The notes under the pieces were generated by a model. That model did not search any database, was not told where the DNA came from, and saw only the letters and a list, made by a program, of their open reading frames with translations. From Membranipora membranacea (lineage: Eukaryota > Bryozoa > Gymnolaemata > Cheilostomatida > Membraniporidae), in NCBI GenBank assembly GCA_914767715.1, contig OU612065.1, forward strand, positions 25,298,001 through 25,362,000: a stretch of DNA of 64,000 bases, in the 5' to 3' direction. Each line of letters begins with the position of its first letter. Within the stretch, counting starts at the first letter, position 1. A program made the position numbers and the translations under genes. Shown here one piece after another: positions 1 to 13,400 of the stretch.

Positions 1-3000
1 GTACTTAAACAGCATTTGAACGCCAGAGTCTACCTATGTTTGACTTTCGGTTTGCATAATAATACAATGCAGAACTTGGACTAACAATCATACAAAAACT
101 GTCAACTTATGAATCTACTAACTAACACAGCGGCATGTTTCATCTTGTTAGGACAAAAAGTGGGATTATCCATAATAACATGAGTAATCTTCAGACTTTG
201 GGAGCTGAATTTTTTGAAGGATCTCAATAAAGTTTTTGCCCTGCTTCATCGATGTACCTCATGGTGTCTGCTTTTTCCTTTAAACTGTGTGATAACAGCA
301 CAAAATTGTTTGAGATTTCAACCAAATAAACGTCAGAAGCACCACAAATATTTTGTGAGCAAACCATTAGCACACATACTTCATTGCAATATCATAATGA
401 TGCATGGCTTTTTGTCTGTCTCCCAGATGTGCCAGTGCATCGGCGTAAAGCTGATGTAGCTTTGAGGTGTTGTGTTTCTTTAAACTATGTTCTAATCTGA
501 AATCAAAAATAAATACATCAAAATTTCAATAAACGACTTTTTAGTTTCTTGAATTGGAGGTAATAATGCTTTATAATTCGGGAGGGACATAGAGTCCATG
601 TTATGTTTGAACCCTGCAATGTTTTGATATTCAGTTAATTTGATTAAATTTACCCATTACATAATCATAAAGTCACAGTATTTTGAACTAAACAGTGTCT
701 GAATCTCTTACCAAAATATTATGATATTTTAGATATTATTATAACAAGGTAACAAGTTGGCTTATTTAACTCTTGAAATAAGCCAAATATTAACCCATTT
801 AGCAGGTGCAAAAGGCCCTGAGCCACAAATTCCACTGTCTGCTCGCTGAAGACATTTGAAATATTTTTGGGGCGTTTACACATAAAATTGATGAAATAAA
901 ATAAATTGATGTATAAAGTGAGATATAATTTCAAGTGTGGACTAAAATAGTGTAAGTACTCAGAGCAAACATATATACGTAACACAATGTTATGCTTGAG
1001 GTTGCTAAAGTTGACCGAAATAAACATGGGTTCATCTAATGTTTAGTACATTGGATTATCTATTCTGGCTATCCTCATCCGATTTTTACATCTGCTTTCT
1101 TCACAGCTTGCAACATGCTGAAGGAAATTGAACACACTTAAAACAGTAGGAAATTAAATATACTTAAAAAAATGCTAAACACCTGCCTCTTATACTCATA
1201 TGAATAGTTTCTACTGATAATAGAGAAGGGATCTACTCACAATTGAATGACTTTTTTGTACTTCTGTTGTTGTAGTAGCACTTCAGCTAGAGTGGATACA
1301 GCATGTAAGAAACTAGGATCACTCTGAATAGCCTTCTCCAAATATGTCTTAGCCTTGAGTCAAAATGAAGATAAATATGAAAAGAATGCAGGCCGTTGCC
1401 ATACAGCCGTTGCCATACAGCCATAGCCATAGCAATTGTAAGACATTTACTAAGCAATGAGGATTTAGGGAGGGAGGGGGGTGGACATTCTAAGAAAATC
1501 AATGTTGGAATATCAACAGATTTACCACTTTGTAACATCACCTTGGGGATATGCACTGTAACCCTTTTTCCATCAGTCATAATGTACTATGTTCATTTTA
1601 TTACTTGCTATTCATGTTATCACCCTGGATAACCTTTCTATTTACTGCTAATCTTGACACAGCTTGCAGGGCAAAAGTGCTCTGACTCTGCTGTAAAAGA
1701 ACTAATGTTTACCTTCTCACGATAAACAGGATCCTTAGATAATGCTTTACCATAAATCTATAACACGAGAAAAAACAAACTGTTAATTTATATCAAACAT
1801 TTGTCGCTGGCAAAGGTTTGACAAGATTCAGGTGACAGTTTTTGAAAATAATACTAAAATATTATAACTCAAATAGCAACCAATCACAGTTGTTTATTTT
1901 ACAATATTTGTAGCGTTTTGAAATCACATACCATGTGTTTCAAATAAATCTCATTTCAGTTCAACGGCAAAAACTAGCGGCAATGTGCAGAGCTACCATG
2001 TAAACATTAATTGGATACAATGTATTAACGGTTTGAATAAATAGAATATGCCAACAAAACACCCAAATAGTCATATCACATCAAACAGTATCCTACTCCC
2101 CGCAGCGACCAAAACATACAGTGAGTGAATTTGAATCTTACTCTGGACAATAATGCTAATTTTTGGAGCACACCCAAAAAATCACGTTCATAAACGTCCC
2201 ATTTGTTTAGTCATAAGAGTAACCATGTTGAACTATTGTCAAAATTTTGTCAAACTCTTGTATATTATTATCATTATACTCTAGAGGAGTGGAGCATTCG
2301 CAAGAGGAAAAAATCACACATTTGAAATAGCTTAATCTAAAGTTAGCTAACATTTACTGACCCTCTTTACATTATTGGGGCTCTCACCTCAGCAACCCAA
2401 CTTTTAGGGCTATCATTACGTCATCTCAAAACTAGTTTAATTGATGTCTAGCTAATAAGGAACTGCAGTTGAGGGAAATAATGTATAATAATGAACCTAC
2501 ACACACACAAATATACTATTTTGGTTTGGGAACTTACATAGAGAGTGCTAGGATTAGTGCCGACTGTTCTTATAGCCATGTTTCCCAGCTGTATCGCATC
2601 TTTTATCTTTCCTGATTGTAAATAGGTCTCTAAAAGCGCTGAAATGCAAAGACATACCTTTTTGAGGTTGTTAATGGTGTATAGTAAAGTCACATCCGTG
2701 ATGGGAAACTTTCCATTGAGCTGTGTTTGGTTGATTTGGTGTTTCTGTGTTTTGTATAATGGCATCCAGCGGTTTCTAATTTTCAACATCAGTGATAGTG
2801 TCAGGGTGATCAGGGACATAATCGAGATTAAGCCTATTCTAATCACTTCTCTATTCCAAAAACCCATACGCTTTGAACCTCACTCATGCATTCAGCTTTT
2901 ATCAAATATGTATTTAGCATGCCCAACATGCAGTACTAGCAGAGAAGGTTACCAACCTCTGTACGCCTCAAGTCTATACGGTTCCAGTCGTATCGCTTGT

Positions 3001-6000
3001 TTCAGATTATCTATAGCTTCCAGTTGATTACCCGACAGAAGAGCTAAACCTTTCAGTATATAAGCGCTGTAACATTTTGGCTGTAAAGTGAGTGCCTGTG
3101 AAAAACAACAAGGTGAAAAAGTCTCATCAGAGTTGAGGGGATTCTACTAGCGTACAGTATGAATAGAGTTATAGTCCAGCAAACAAATGAACCCACTACA
3201 TCTTGCCTTTGGTGATTTCAGAGACCTGAGGTATTGCATTCTACCTGATGTATTTAACGTGATTGAAAGACGAAATTTTATCAAGCATAATCAGCCAGAC
3301 CGAAGATATGAACACCAAAGGTTAGTTACATTGGTTTCAAGTCACGCCCTCAATATACTTTTTACAGTCAAATGGACCTACTTTTTGTGCAAGAGAGACA
3401 GCTTGATCGAACCTGTTGGAGACCAGACTATAGGCTCCACTGACTACCCATGGCTCAGGACATGAAGGGTTAGCACCTGATAGCTGTGAACTCAATCTAG
3501 AAGTAATAGTAAATAACTTTATGGGCACCTAATAAGATTGTACAAATAATACACTTTCATATAAAATAAAAAAACTATAACCTGCACGACCTCATAATAT
3601 TAACAGGTCACGCTGCTCATTCAGTAAAGGAAGTTACAAAATGTTTTGATTTAATTAATCTATATTCTCAGACTAAGTGATCAGCTGCATACACACAGAC
3701 ATTAGTATATTGACATAAATCTTACTTTTCCAGACCAGAAAAGTCGCGATGACCTATATGTATATAAGCCATCTTGTCAGCATTCTTCACCATCCATGGG
3801 TCAGCGTCAAATACCTTAATCAATAAACACACAAGTGATAATTGAAAATAAATATACCAATCAATTATCAATTAATGTTGTTGTGAGCCGCAAGTCATTT
3901 GAAGTTATCAACACGGTGACAAAACTTTGTAGGCATGGGAAGACAAATCCATCCATCCGTACCACAGCATAAAAACAATGAACTCCAGTGAGGTTTCGAG
4001 AAAACACCCACCTCTTTCCATATAAGTTTTGCTTGCGGCTGCTGGCCATTTCTGTAGTATATGTCTGCTTTGATATTTAGCAAATCGATATTCCGCGGAC
4101 AAATCTAAAACGGTAAGACAACAAGGTTTGAGCATAGATATAGTATTATTGCTATTTTAACCATTCCCTTCCCCAACAAGTCAAGCTGCACAATTCCCCT
4201 TGTTTTCTTACATATTGATACACATATTTTAAATTTTCAACTCTATATAAAGTGTCGTGTCAAATTTAAAGGCTTACCCTATCAAGATCTCTTATTCTGT
4301 TTAATGCTGCCTGATAGTTCCTCTCCACTAACTGCTGCTGTAGATCAATCCATTCTTGAACCCTGAAACAAATATTCAAAAATTGTGCCCTTTATTGTCT
4401 GCTTTACATTACAGATGACGCCGACATTGTATACAAAATAGTTTACAGAGTAGGCATAGTGTATACCTGCATCAATTCAAAAATGATAAGGTTGAGTGAG
4501 CCTGTTAGTGTGATGCCGGGATCTAGGCAATTTATTAAACTCATGCCTCTGCTCATGACACCCAAGGAAAATGATAGAGTTGAACCTTATAAAAGTGGAG
4601 TCTCACCAATCTTCATCATTGAGGACAGGTGATGTTTTTATCATCAATGTAGCTATATCAAGTCTTTTAACATTCAGTGCTATGAGATTCCTGACAGCTT
4701 CAACAGAGAGTGGACAACTTCTGTATAAATAACTACATCATTAGTATTATGACCACCCCCCCCTGACTGAGATGTTTGTTTTATGAATTGAGTAGATTAG
4801 AGTTGTGTTAACATGATTGTAAAGCTGCACATAAGCTCTTCGCCGCAAATCACCTGACACGATCTAGTCTCCCAACTGGGCAACAAGAGGTTTTACGAGT
4901 TGAAGATGCTCACATCACATCTAACTCTTTGCTCACATGCCACAGCTCATTCACATAATATACAAAAGCTAACCAGGTAAAGACATATATATATATTTTA
5001 TCAAAACACATTATACTACGTAAAGTTTTAACGCACATAGTTCTAACTACCTTTTGTGTTTCAAATCATATTTCATTTTACCCATGATATAAGCCTCCTG
5101 GACTTGGATCATTAAGTTATTAGAAATATCAAATACTATAACTATGCTACCTTGAACTGACCTGAGTACCTCTTTGTAACAAGTAACAGCGGACCTATCC
5201 ATACCCTCCTCTCTGTACAGATTAGCTAAGGCCATGTTTACTGGAACCGTTCTGTCCTTTGCTTGAACAGCTTCCAACTTTAAAACAGTAATGAGTAAAT
5301 CAATGTTCCACAGATTAGTCACAATGATTTGGTAAAATTAAGGGTGTATTACGTCATATTGCCAATTTTAGGGGCTGAATATGATCGATTATTAACTGCT
5401 TGAAGTAAATAGTTGTTCAAATAACCAACTGAAACTTATCGAAGAGCAATTATAATTCAATGCAGCTATGAAATAGGGCCAAACTATTGCATATAATTTG
5501 CTAGTTGCTACCATGAGTTGATGAGATACTTGATACTTAATAGGTTGTGTAAAAACTTACTACATGAATAGCAGATTTGCTTTCCCCCAGTTCCATAACA
5601 GTTGTATACAATCTGAACCTAACATCCGTTTCAGATGTCACTTCCTGAACAAAAAAAGAAAATAGTAATGATCATGATAAATAGTAATCATATGAACACA
5701 TTCTGACATTGGAAGTTACCTTCTAGTGGACATTGCAAGCACAACTCCTCACTACAGAAAATGTCCAGTTCTGTATGGGCAGTAGCCAGTTTTACGAAAA
5801 AATCATAGAAGAGGGTTTGTTGGTGCAGTCCATGTTGCGTGCTAAGACATATTTTAGGTATTTAGTCCAATCCAACACTGGGGTTTTGTGAGACGTGCGG
5901 CAGGTGCTGTAGGGGAATGTTTTACAGCACTCATGCAGCACAAACAACAAAGCTTCATAGGCCTTACAAGCCTTCACAGGGCTTAGAGCCCATTCAGAAC

Positions 6001-6883
6001 ATCATAACTTTTATCAATGTACACCCATTTGTGTCAAGTAAGTGAGAAATGCAGGTACAGAAAAATAATTCGACGACTTACAAAAGTGGGACTCCTCTCC
6101 AATCCATCACTTGTGCGTTTCAGTGTTCTTCTTATTCCTAGAGCATCCTTGTAATGTTTCTAAAATAAGGACAAATTGAGTTTTTTGTTACGCTCAAAAA
6201 TAGCGAATTTAGATGTGAACATATCAAGTTATTTTATTTATTAGATTTCTTAAATTACACTCAATCAAACTTAATTCTCAACATAACATCTGATATCATG
6301 ATTAATTTTGATGGACACATTGGACAGCATGATATCACTCCGATGACTTACCTCGGCTTTTTTAAAAATTCCAGTGTGGTAAAAAGCATCAGCTAAGTAT
6401 ACATGTAGCTGATATGTATGTAGAGGAGTGAAACTCTTAACAGATGATTTTGTGTTAGAGCTTGAACATCTTGACAGCACCAGGCTTATCTATGGGCAAA
6501 TAAAAACAGAGAACAAGTTTTCGACCCCTTCCAACATACATTATATATGATAAATATTATCACCAAACCCTTTGCATATGTGAAATAGGCTAGTCATACC
6601 CCGTACAGTGTGTGACCTCAAGTTCAAATGATTGATCGCTGTTTTTGGTTTTATTTTGTTACATATACAGAAGAGGTTTAGACAGATCTATTCATACTGC
6701 AGTGCGCCGCCTCTTACTCATAAGGCCCATGGGCATTTGTTTTCGTAATCACAAAATTGATATCTATACTGCTTCAAATTATCTTTGTAAATGCAATAAT
6801 TTAGGGGTACATACCACAATCTTTAAATCCTCATACAGTGCCTCATTATGGAGTCTCCGGATCTCTTCAAATATTTTTGCCAT
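1..6883 (-). CDS. ANAPC7: Anaphase-promoting complex subunit 7 (3' end beyond window)
   Basis: TPR scaffold subunit of the APC/C ubiquitin ligase (family knowledge). Fifteen coding exons on the minus strand: 6815-6883, 6352-6489, 6082-6159, 5561-5644, 5162-5277, 4607-4720, 4278-4362, 4012-4104, 3726-3814, 3382-3496, 2957-3095, 2538-2638, 1713-1757, 1241-1353, 380-496. All have GT-AG borders and compatible phases, giving about 498 residues against roughly 565 in the human protein. Landmarks matching the family are a TPR helix with ANLYREEG followed by YKEVLR (exon 5), PEPWVVSG (exon 10), LKGLALL with AIRLEPYRLEAY (exon 11) and KTYLEKAIQSDPSFLHAV (exon 14). The start ATG follows a purine-rich context and gives MAKIFEEIRRLHNEALYEDL, equivalent to the family N-terminus. 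The acidic C-terminal exon was not found and is probably left of position 1. The gene is head-to-head with PTRH2. Confidence 0.93.
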
Positions 6884-8635
6884 TTCTCTCCTAGAAAAAT
6901 ATGTTTCACAGTCACAGTAAAACCGCTAAGCTTCACAATTTTCTCTACTTAGCTATCATAAGTTGGAATGGGATGGGAAGCCGGCTCGACCAGATTTCTA
7001 TCTCAAAGTTTCAAACCAGTGTATTCAAGGTAAAACTACAACATAGATAAATACATCTATCAAATCTGTACATGGCCTCTGAAGCATACAAGCAAGGAGT
7101 AAAAGATACAAGCAAGGAGTACTCCTTGATAGAAGCAGTAGGCCTCTAATAGTAATTGCTATACCTTCTCAAGTTCTGTGAAGTTAACAACTACAACACT
7201 AGATCACTAAACTGCTTTCATTTAAAAGTCTAAGCTAAAGGATCATGAGAGGGGGGGGGGGACATCCACCAAAATGCATTGAGCTTTACAGGATACTTGT
7301 TTGTGGTTGTTGTGCTGTATCTGGGCAATGGCTGGTGTGATTGATGATGATGGGCTTTGAAGGTGGTGAATGGAATGCATCTCTACTAAAATGCCATCCT
7401 TATGATAATTGATGGCAGTTCTGTGGAGTGCTTATAGGGAAGGAAGGGGAGGGAAGTAAAGAGTGAATTAATGAAGCTGTAGGTTGCGGTTGAACTGTAA
7501 CTGTTATGGTTGGTAAACTGTTTATTTCATTGCAAATTGGCAATTTAGGATTCCAGTCACAGTATCGAGTTTATTCATTTCTGAAAAGTAAATTTTGTAT
7601 TGTTACTTTTGATTGGTTTCCATGAAAAGTAGTGTCCAATCACAAAAGTAGATTCTGAATATTTTCTGTCTGTTTGGTCCACACATCCGGTTATTACACC
7701 ACCATAACAAGGGCTCTGACCAGAACCACACAAAGTGTTGATGCTGTGACAAGAATAAAGTGGTTGACTAGTTCATTGTCTATACCTGGTAAATACAGCT
7801 TCTTCTGCTTTCTTTGACAAATTTTTTACTTTACCTCATTCCAAATCAAGATAATCCAAAACACTAATAATAATAATATCTAAAATCTTAAAGTTATTTT
7901 TAGCCAACTTTGTCTTGGCTCTGGACTGGTATTTACTTCCCCATTAATCCTAACTGCCCAGCCTAATAGGGTGGGTATACAGGATATATTAACCAGCTGC
8001 GGGTCGGCATGTGTTTGATGTACGCAGTAACGGCATTGACATTTCAGTAGTTTGTGAGGTAGCTGTAGTGTTTATCAGCAGGTGGTCTAATGAGGCATTA
8101 AGTTATTGAGAGCCAAAAAGTATATGTTTTACAAGTCATGAAAAATTATAGTATAAATCTGATCAGAGCCAACATAATACTCTAGTCTTTGACAGACTAG
8201 AGTATTTTTATTGTAATGACCATGTCCATGGTCATGGGAAACCAACCTTGAAGCAGATGTGTACCACAATGAACATATAGAGTTGCACACATGTACACTT
8301 TGACTGGGCTCATTGCTCCATCATGTTTTGCTCATTCTTCATGCACTTGCTCACTTAGACATTCATATTTTTCTTATGTGAACCACCATGGAGGGGGTGA
8401 GCCAGCATATTTACATCCTTATACATGCTTAATAAATATCACCATGCCTGCTCTTAATCCCAAACACACACAGTTGGCTTTCTACAACAAGACAATTCAT
8501 CAGATTGTATGTAGCATGTTTTCCTAAATAAATGATATTGTCATGGCAATTGGCCTCTTTTGTACGGTCTGAAATATAAAAAGGGAATATTTACGGTTTA
8601 TCAAGGTGTTCTTTGATATTTGTAGGATTGCAAAT
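6884..8635. promoter_or_regulatory. Divergent intergenic region between ANAPC7 and PTRH2
   Basis: About 1.75 kb between two start codons that point away from each other, so it must hold both promoters. I see no coding exon. It contains a run of about ten G (near 7251-7260), the palindrome caaggagtactccttg at 7113-7128, and a 12-bp perfect hairpin at 8176-8206. The sequence ttgatatttgtag just before the PTRH2 ATG looks like a splice acceptor, so PTRH2 may have a non-coding first exon here. Confidence 0.5.
8176..8206. repeat. Perfect 12-bp stem hairpin followed by T-rich tract
   Basis: aatactctagtc (8176-8187) and gactagagtatt (8195-8206) are exact reverse complements separated by a 7-base loop and followed by attttta. 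It could be a small MITE remnant or a structured transcript end. No gene is attached to it. Confidence 0.6.
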
Positions 8636-10158
8636 ATGCCGACATCAACTGCTATAGTAGCTGCTGCCTCCGCAGGTGCCGGACTAATAGCTGGATGGGT
8701 ATTGCGCTCATTTATGAGGGCGGCTGCAGTCAAGATGGCACGTGCTCGCTCTAGATCTCAACTGATGAGTGAGGATGATGATGGAGATTTGACTGATGAT
8801 GAGGTAATTCCTCTTTCCGTAGCCTATATTACACTGTAGTGTGGTAGCTTACATAGCTGATATCCATCCTACTATGATCAAAACAAGTCTGAGCTAAATG
8901 AGGTTCGGTCTGGTTTTGCCATTGAACAATACTTTACCATACCATTGAACATTGAATACCATTGAATACACATTGAATAACATTGATTAACATTGACTTA
9001 ACATTGATTAACACATCAATTAACATTAATTAACATTGAATAACATTGAATACATTGAATACCATTGAACATGATCATCATAACCAAGTTCAAGCTTTGT
9101 TAGCTGCATGAAGCTCCCAAAGGTACATTGAAACTTTATCAGTCACTAATGCGATTAAACAACTGTTGATTCTTGAGGTGCGCTCTAGGTTTGACAATTT
9201 TAATTGTTGATCGTAATAGCTCTCTTTGCTTTCCCAAAGGACCTCTCTTTCTCAGATGATGGAGAATATAAAATGGTGATAGTTATAAGAAATGATCTGA
9301 AAATGGGCAAAGGAAAAATAGCAGCACAGGTGAGGAAGATTTATTATTATCTAAGTCTCTTTGTATGATTCTTCTGATTATCTGTAGAGCCTACACTTTT
9401 ATGTGAGAAAAATATTTAAATTTTAGCAGTTACCTGCTCATATCCATTGAGATGGCAATTATTGGGTACAAGATTAACAATGAATTAACTGTTTTCCCTT
9501 TTCCCTAGGCTTGTCATGCAGCTTGTGGGAGCGTTAAGAAACTGATAAAATATAACCCAGAGGTATTACGTAACTGGGAAATGTGTGGTCAGCCAAAGAT
9601 TGCCACCAAAGTCAACGACGAACAGTCATTGTAAGTCAGATATTCTGTCACTAACATTATTATTACAAGTTCAGCTCCTCATTTATCTCAACACATCTTA
9701 TTTCAAAGCATGATTTGTTCACAAAACGGTATCACATATTAGGGTCTGGTAATCGTAAATTTTCACTTTGTTTATAATGCAGGATAAAACTAGCAGAGCA
9801 AGCAAGCTCATTAGGATTAGTTAATCAAGTCATCCGGGACGCTGGAAGAACACAGATAGCCCCGGGATCTTTGACTGCATTAGCAGTGGGACCAGGTAAA
9901 TATGTCCGACTTTATTGTACTGAAAAGCATTCCAATAGTTAGCAAGAACTGTTACATGACCGCAATTACATGCTTTTGTTTAATCTTTTTTAGGTCCAAA
10001 TGAATTGTACTGGCAAGAATTATATTACATGTATTGGCAGGCACCTTTAATTCTGAAAATTATGATATTCCATTGTACACTTACATACTTTTGATTTATC
10101 GTTTGTAGGTCCAAATCATCTGATAGATGAGGTAACTGGAAGTCTGAAGCTCTTATGA
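8636..10158 (+). CDS. PTRH2: Peptidyl-tRNA hydrolase 2, mitochondrial/cytosolic
   Basis: Hydrolyses peptidyl-tRNA released from stalled ribosomes; the animal protein (Bit1) is anchored in the mitochondrial outer membrane (family knowledge). Exons: 8636-8803, 9240-9329, 9509-9630, 9783-9895, 10109-10158, giving 180 residues (human 179). Residues 1-25 form an Ala/Gly-rich hydrophobic anchor, then an acidic linker ([12 protein letters not shown]). The Pth2 domain follows with [20 protein letters not shown], a [10 protein letters not shown] segment, [13 protein letters not shown] and a C-terminal [11 protein letters not shown]. The active-site region of the family is intact. It is convergent with ERLIN, the two stop codons lying about 330 bp apart. 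Intron 4 contains a duplicated copy of the exon-5 acceptor (see findings), so an alternative C-terminus is possible. Confidence 0.95.
8920..9072. repeat. Degenerate short tandem repeat (ACATTGAATA-like)
   Basis: A run of imperfect 10-12-bp units such as cattgaataac, cattgattaa and cattgaatac fills part of PTRH2 intron 1. Units vary by one to three bases, so it is an old or fast-decaying minisatellite. Confidence 0.75.
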
Positions 10159-10492
10159 GGAACACGCCGTCCTTAGCCCTGGACTCATTTTAATATGTGA
10201 AACGTGAATAGTATATTGATACTAGTTCACCCAAATCAGCTCGACACAAGCCAAGAAGACCAAGAAGTCCAAATTTATATCAAAACTACAGACATACATT
10301 TGGAAAAGATTTATTTATATTCAGGTCAAGCTAACATTTATGCAATGAACTTTATGTGCTGCATAAAAAAATTACAAAATCAAAATCAACTACTGTACAG
10401 TATGATGGGTGGCTGTCTGTGTGAAACATACACATTATTATGAACTTGAGCTATGATCGCAAAGCTAATGGAAACATCACAGCACAGATTGC
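10159..10492. other. Convergent 3'-end region of PTRH2 and ERLIN
   Basis: About 330 bp between two stop codons. Read on the minus strand, an AATAAA polyadenylation signal for ERLIN lies at 10310-10315, about 180 bp past its stop. No canonical signal for PTRH2 was seen, so the two 3' UTRs may overlap. The small ORF here has no coding character. Confidence 0.55.
10310..10315 (-). terminator. Polyadenylation signal AATAAA for ERLIN
   Basis: tttatt on the plus strand reads AATAAA on the minus strand, about 180 nt after the ERLIN stop codon. Confidence 0.5.
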
Positions 10493-13400
10493 TTATTTGC
10501 TGTTTTTGTCTTGTGGTCGGGTTACATCTGCCTCCCAGTTTGATCCACCAAACATGTTGGGTATGCTATCACCAAAATAGATTTTGGTATTATGAGCTAT
10601 GTTCTGCCATTTCAGTGACTCGACATATTCCTTATTTGAATACAGTTGCTAAAAGACAAGAAAAATAAGACTATGTATTGATGATCGTCAAAAACCAATT
10701 CCATCTGTTTGCTAGTGATTCCTTGGTTAATTCTTCAAAATGAGCAAAATCCCACTAGGTATATTTGTAATATTGGGCCGATACAATGATATCAATGCAA
10801 TCAGTTTCTGTGTACAAGGTTATGGCAGTATCCCTTTTAACAGGAAAACCTACAATTCGTTTGACCTTGTAAATTGGGCTCTGACCACTTTTCTCTAGTA
10901 TTGTTGTGAAAATGCAACATATTTGAAATTTTATCTTATGTTTCAAAAGGCGGATTGGTATTGGAATGCCCTGTGGTACCACAGTATGTATCAACACTGG
11001 ATTTAGTCCTGGATTTAAACTTTGACTCTATTATTTGACAAGGATATTTTGGCAGTAAGACTGATGAGGTTAACAATCCAAGTATGTGTGCTCACCGCAT
11101 TGGCTAATGCTTGCTGCTCTATTTTATACTTCTCTGCATCAGCTTTAGCTCTTTCCTTAGCCTCATGAGCTTGATCTAATAATTACATTGAAATAATGTG
11201 AACGAAAATATAGCGATATATTTGCGATTAACAGGTTTAAATGAATTCAAGGGTATTTCTTTTACAATGGAGATGAGAAGGTGACTCAAGAACCAAAGAT
11301 TTGAAAAAAGACAAGCTGGTTCTGCACTCAATTATTTTAGCTTGTGAGAAACATTAAAAATTTGGAGATCCTTTAGTTAACCTAGATCTTTCACTGTCAT
11401 CCGAGCCAACAATCATGGGACAAATTCTACAACTATGATGTACCTTCAATCTGTGAAATCTTCTTCTGAGCTTCTTTCTGTTCAATATTCTGCTGCCATG
11501 TAATTGTAGCCACCTGCTGCTGTTTCTCAGCCTCTAGATGAAAGAAAATAAAAAAACACATTAGAATAAATATTCAGAAAGTTTGACCACAAAAAGAGCT
11601 TCGAAGTTGAGAATGCATTGTGTGAAAGGCTGTAAGCAATAGATTTATTTTCCTCCGATCCTAAATTCTTCTTAATTTTTATTTGTGGGGTACAACTTAG
11701 ATTTACCATATAAGGTGAATCATTGGGTGAATGAAGTCATCGCATGCTACGATACACAGGGCTGGAATCTCGATACATAAAGGTTTGGGCTTGATACATA
11801 AGGGTATTTTGTGCATGGAAAGACTGTTGTTTATACTTGGTTGTCAAGAGTAGGGCTGACAGTTAGCTTACCGATCACAGCCCGTTTCCTTTCAGTCTCA
11901 GCCTCCTTCTCCACAACCTTCTGTCTCTGTACAGCGATCAGAAGCTTAGTCTTCTCCTGTTCCCTGTAATAGAGGATTTAACTAATAATCAGCGTAGCTT
12001 GTATCAGAATGTCACCCTGCTTGCAGATCGAATCTGTGAAACGAGTTGCTCTGCATCGTAGCGACAGTGCCACAACTGGCCAATTGACTTAATTACATTT
12101 TGCCCATAGAAGCTAACTTTAATCCAGTTTGGGTGGGGTGGTGCCTTTTCAGTTTAATCCAAACGATATGGTGCAAAGATAAACAATCTGAATTGATTGT
12201 CAGAACGTTGTAGTCCTTTCTTGACACTAGGAAGCTGGTTCTAGTGAAGTCTATTTTTGGTGCTCCAGCAACATAGATGGGACTAATACCACACACAACG
12301 CTGTGAACTTTCATATGATTAAGTTGTGACAGTCAATGATTTTTATATGGTTTTTGTCTCAACTCACATCTCTTCGTAGTTCTTTCTGATTGTTTCAGGT
12401 ATTTTAGGCTTAGTCACTCGCACTGCCTGTACGCTGAGTCCAGGAGACAACACTGTCAAATCCTTCTGTAGAGCAATCTTCAGATTCTCATCTATTTGAT
12501 CTGAAAAAAATTCATTAAAGCTATAGTAGCGCCTCCTTATGTATTTGGTATCATATTTAAGGTCTCAGGCTAATTAAAAGAACTGTGGCAACCTTTTAAA
12601 AATCCAATGGTCACAGTCAGTCTGCGCATGTGCGAACTGTTGAGGCATACGTTCGTCTCTGCAGCATAGGGCTTGAACTAATTCACCTAGTCTGAGTACC
12701 AAAATTGGGAAAACAATGGAAACCCATATTTTGGATATATTTGGGCCTAAATGGAACACTGGTTTTGATATCTCATAACCTTGAACCCTGGGAGTTGCCT
12801 TTCTTGATGGAAGGCAGCGCCACCACTGCTGTGCTGCAGAGATAGACTATGTCACAAGGCTATCCTGCAAGCAGAATGGGTCACAGTTGAAGCGATTAAC
12901 TTTAGATGTTGCTGATAAGAGTAAAATAGTAACATAGGCCACAACCTCTAACAAAAGAAATAGGGACTGATTATTTTTAAAAATGCCTCAGTGGTGCATT
13001 ATGATTTGAAAATTTAATGCTCCATTTAAAACCTTTACAGACAACATCTCAAATTAGATTGGTCAAAAGTGGTTTGAATCATGTTGTGATTTTCAGACCA
13101 GCAGATTTTGTGTTGGTGTGTTATGCATTCCAACTTATTGGCTAGGCTAGGAAGTTAAATATGACACATTTCCCCTTACCGAAAAGGTCAATGTAGACTT
13201 CCTGCAAGGTGTGCACACTGCAGAACTGATTGAGTTCATGGTGGACTTTGTTATAGATGAGAGTTTTATCATAGTCAGCAGTGTAGTTCTTGACTATGTC
13301 GTAAGCTGAATTAGACTGTAGGATATTCACTACCTCTACTCTGTCAAAGTAGATCATTACTCCTCCACTATATAAAAAAAACACAAAAAATATGAGGCAA

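Noticed and set aside
100-215. Possible last ANAPC7 exon after a ttcag at about 216
   Set aside because: It joins in phase, but the encoded residues do not resemble the acidic C-terminus of the family, so I left the gene open at the left edge.
719-1027. 102-codon open frame on the minus strand
   Set aside because: It lies in an ANAPC7 intron between exons at 380-496 and 1241-1353, has AT-driven composition (many Ile/Leu/Tyr/Phe) and shows no family resemblance.
2644-3027. 127-codon plus-strand open frame
   Set aside because: It is antisense to ANAPC7 exon 11 and the adjoining intron; the TPR reading on the minus strand explains the openness.
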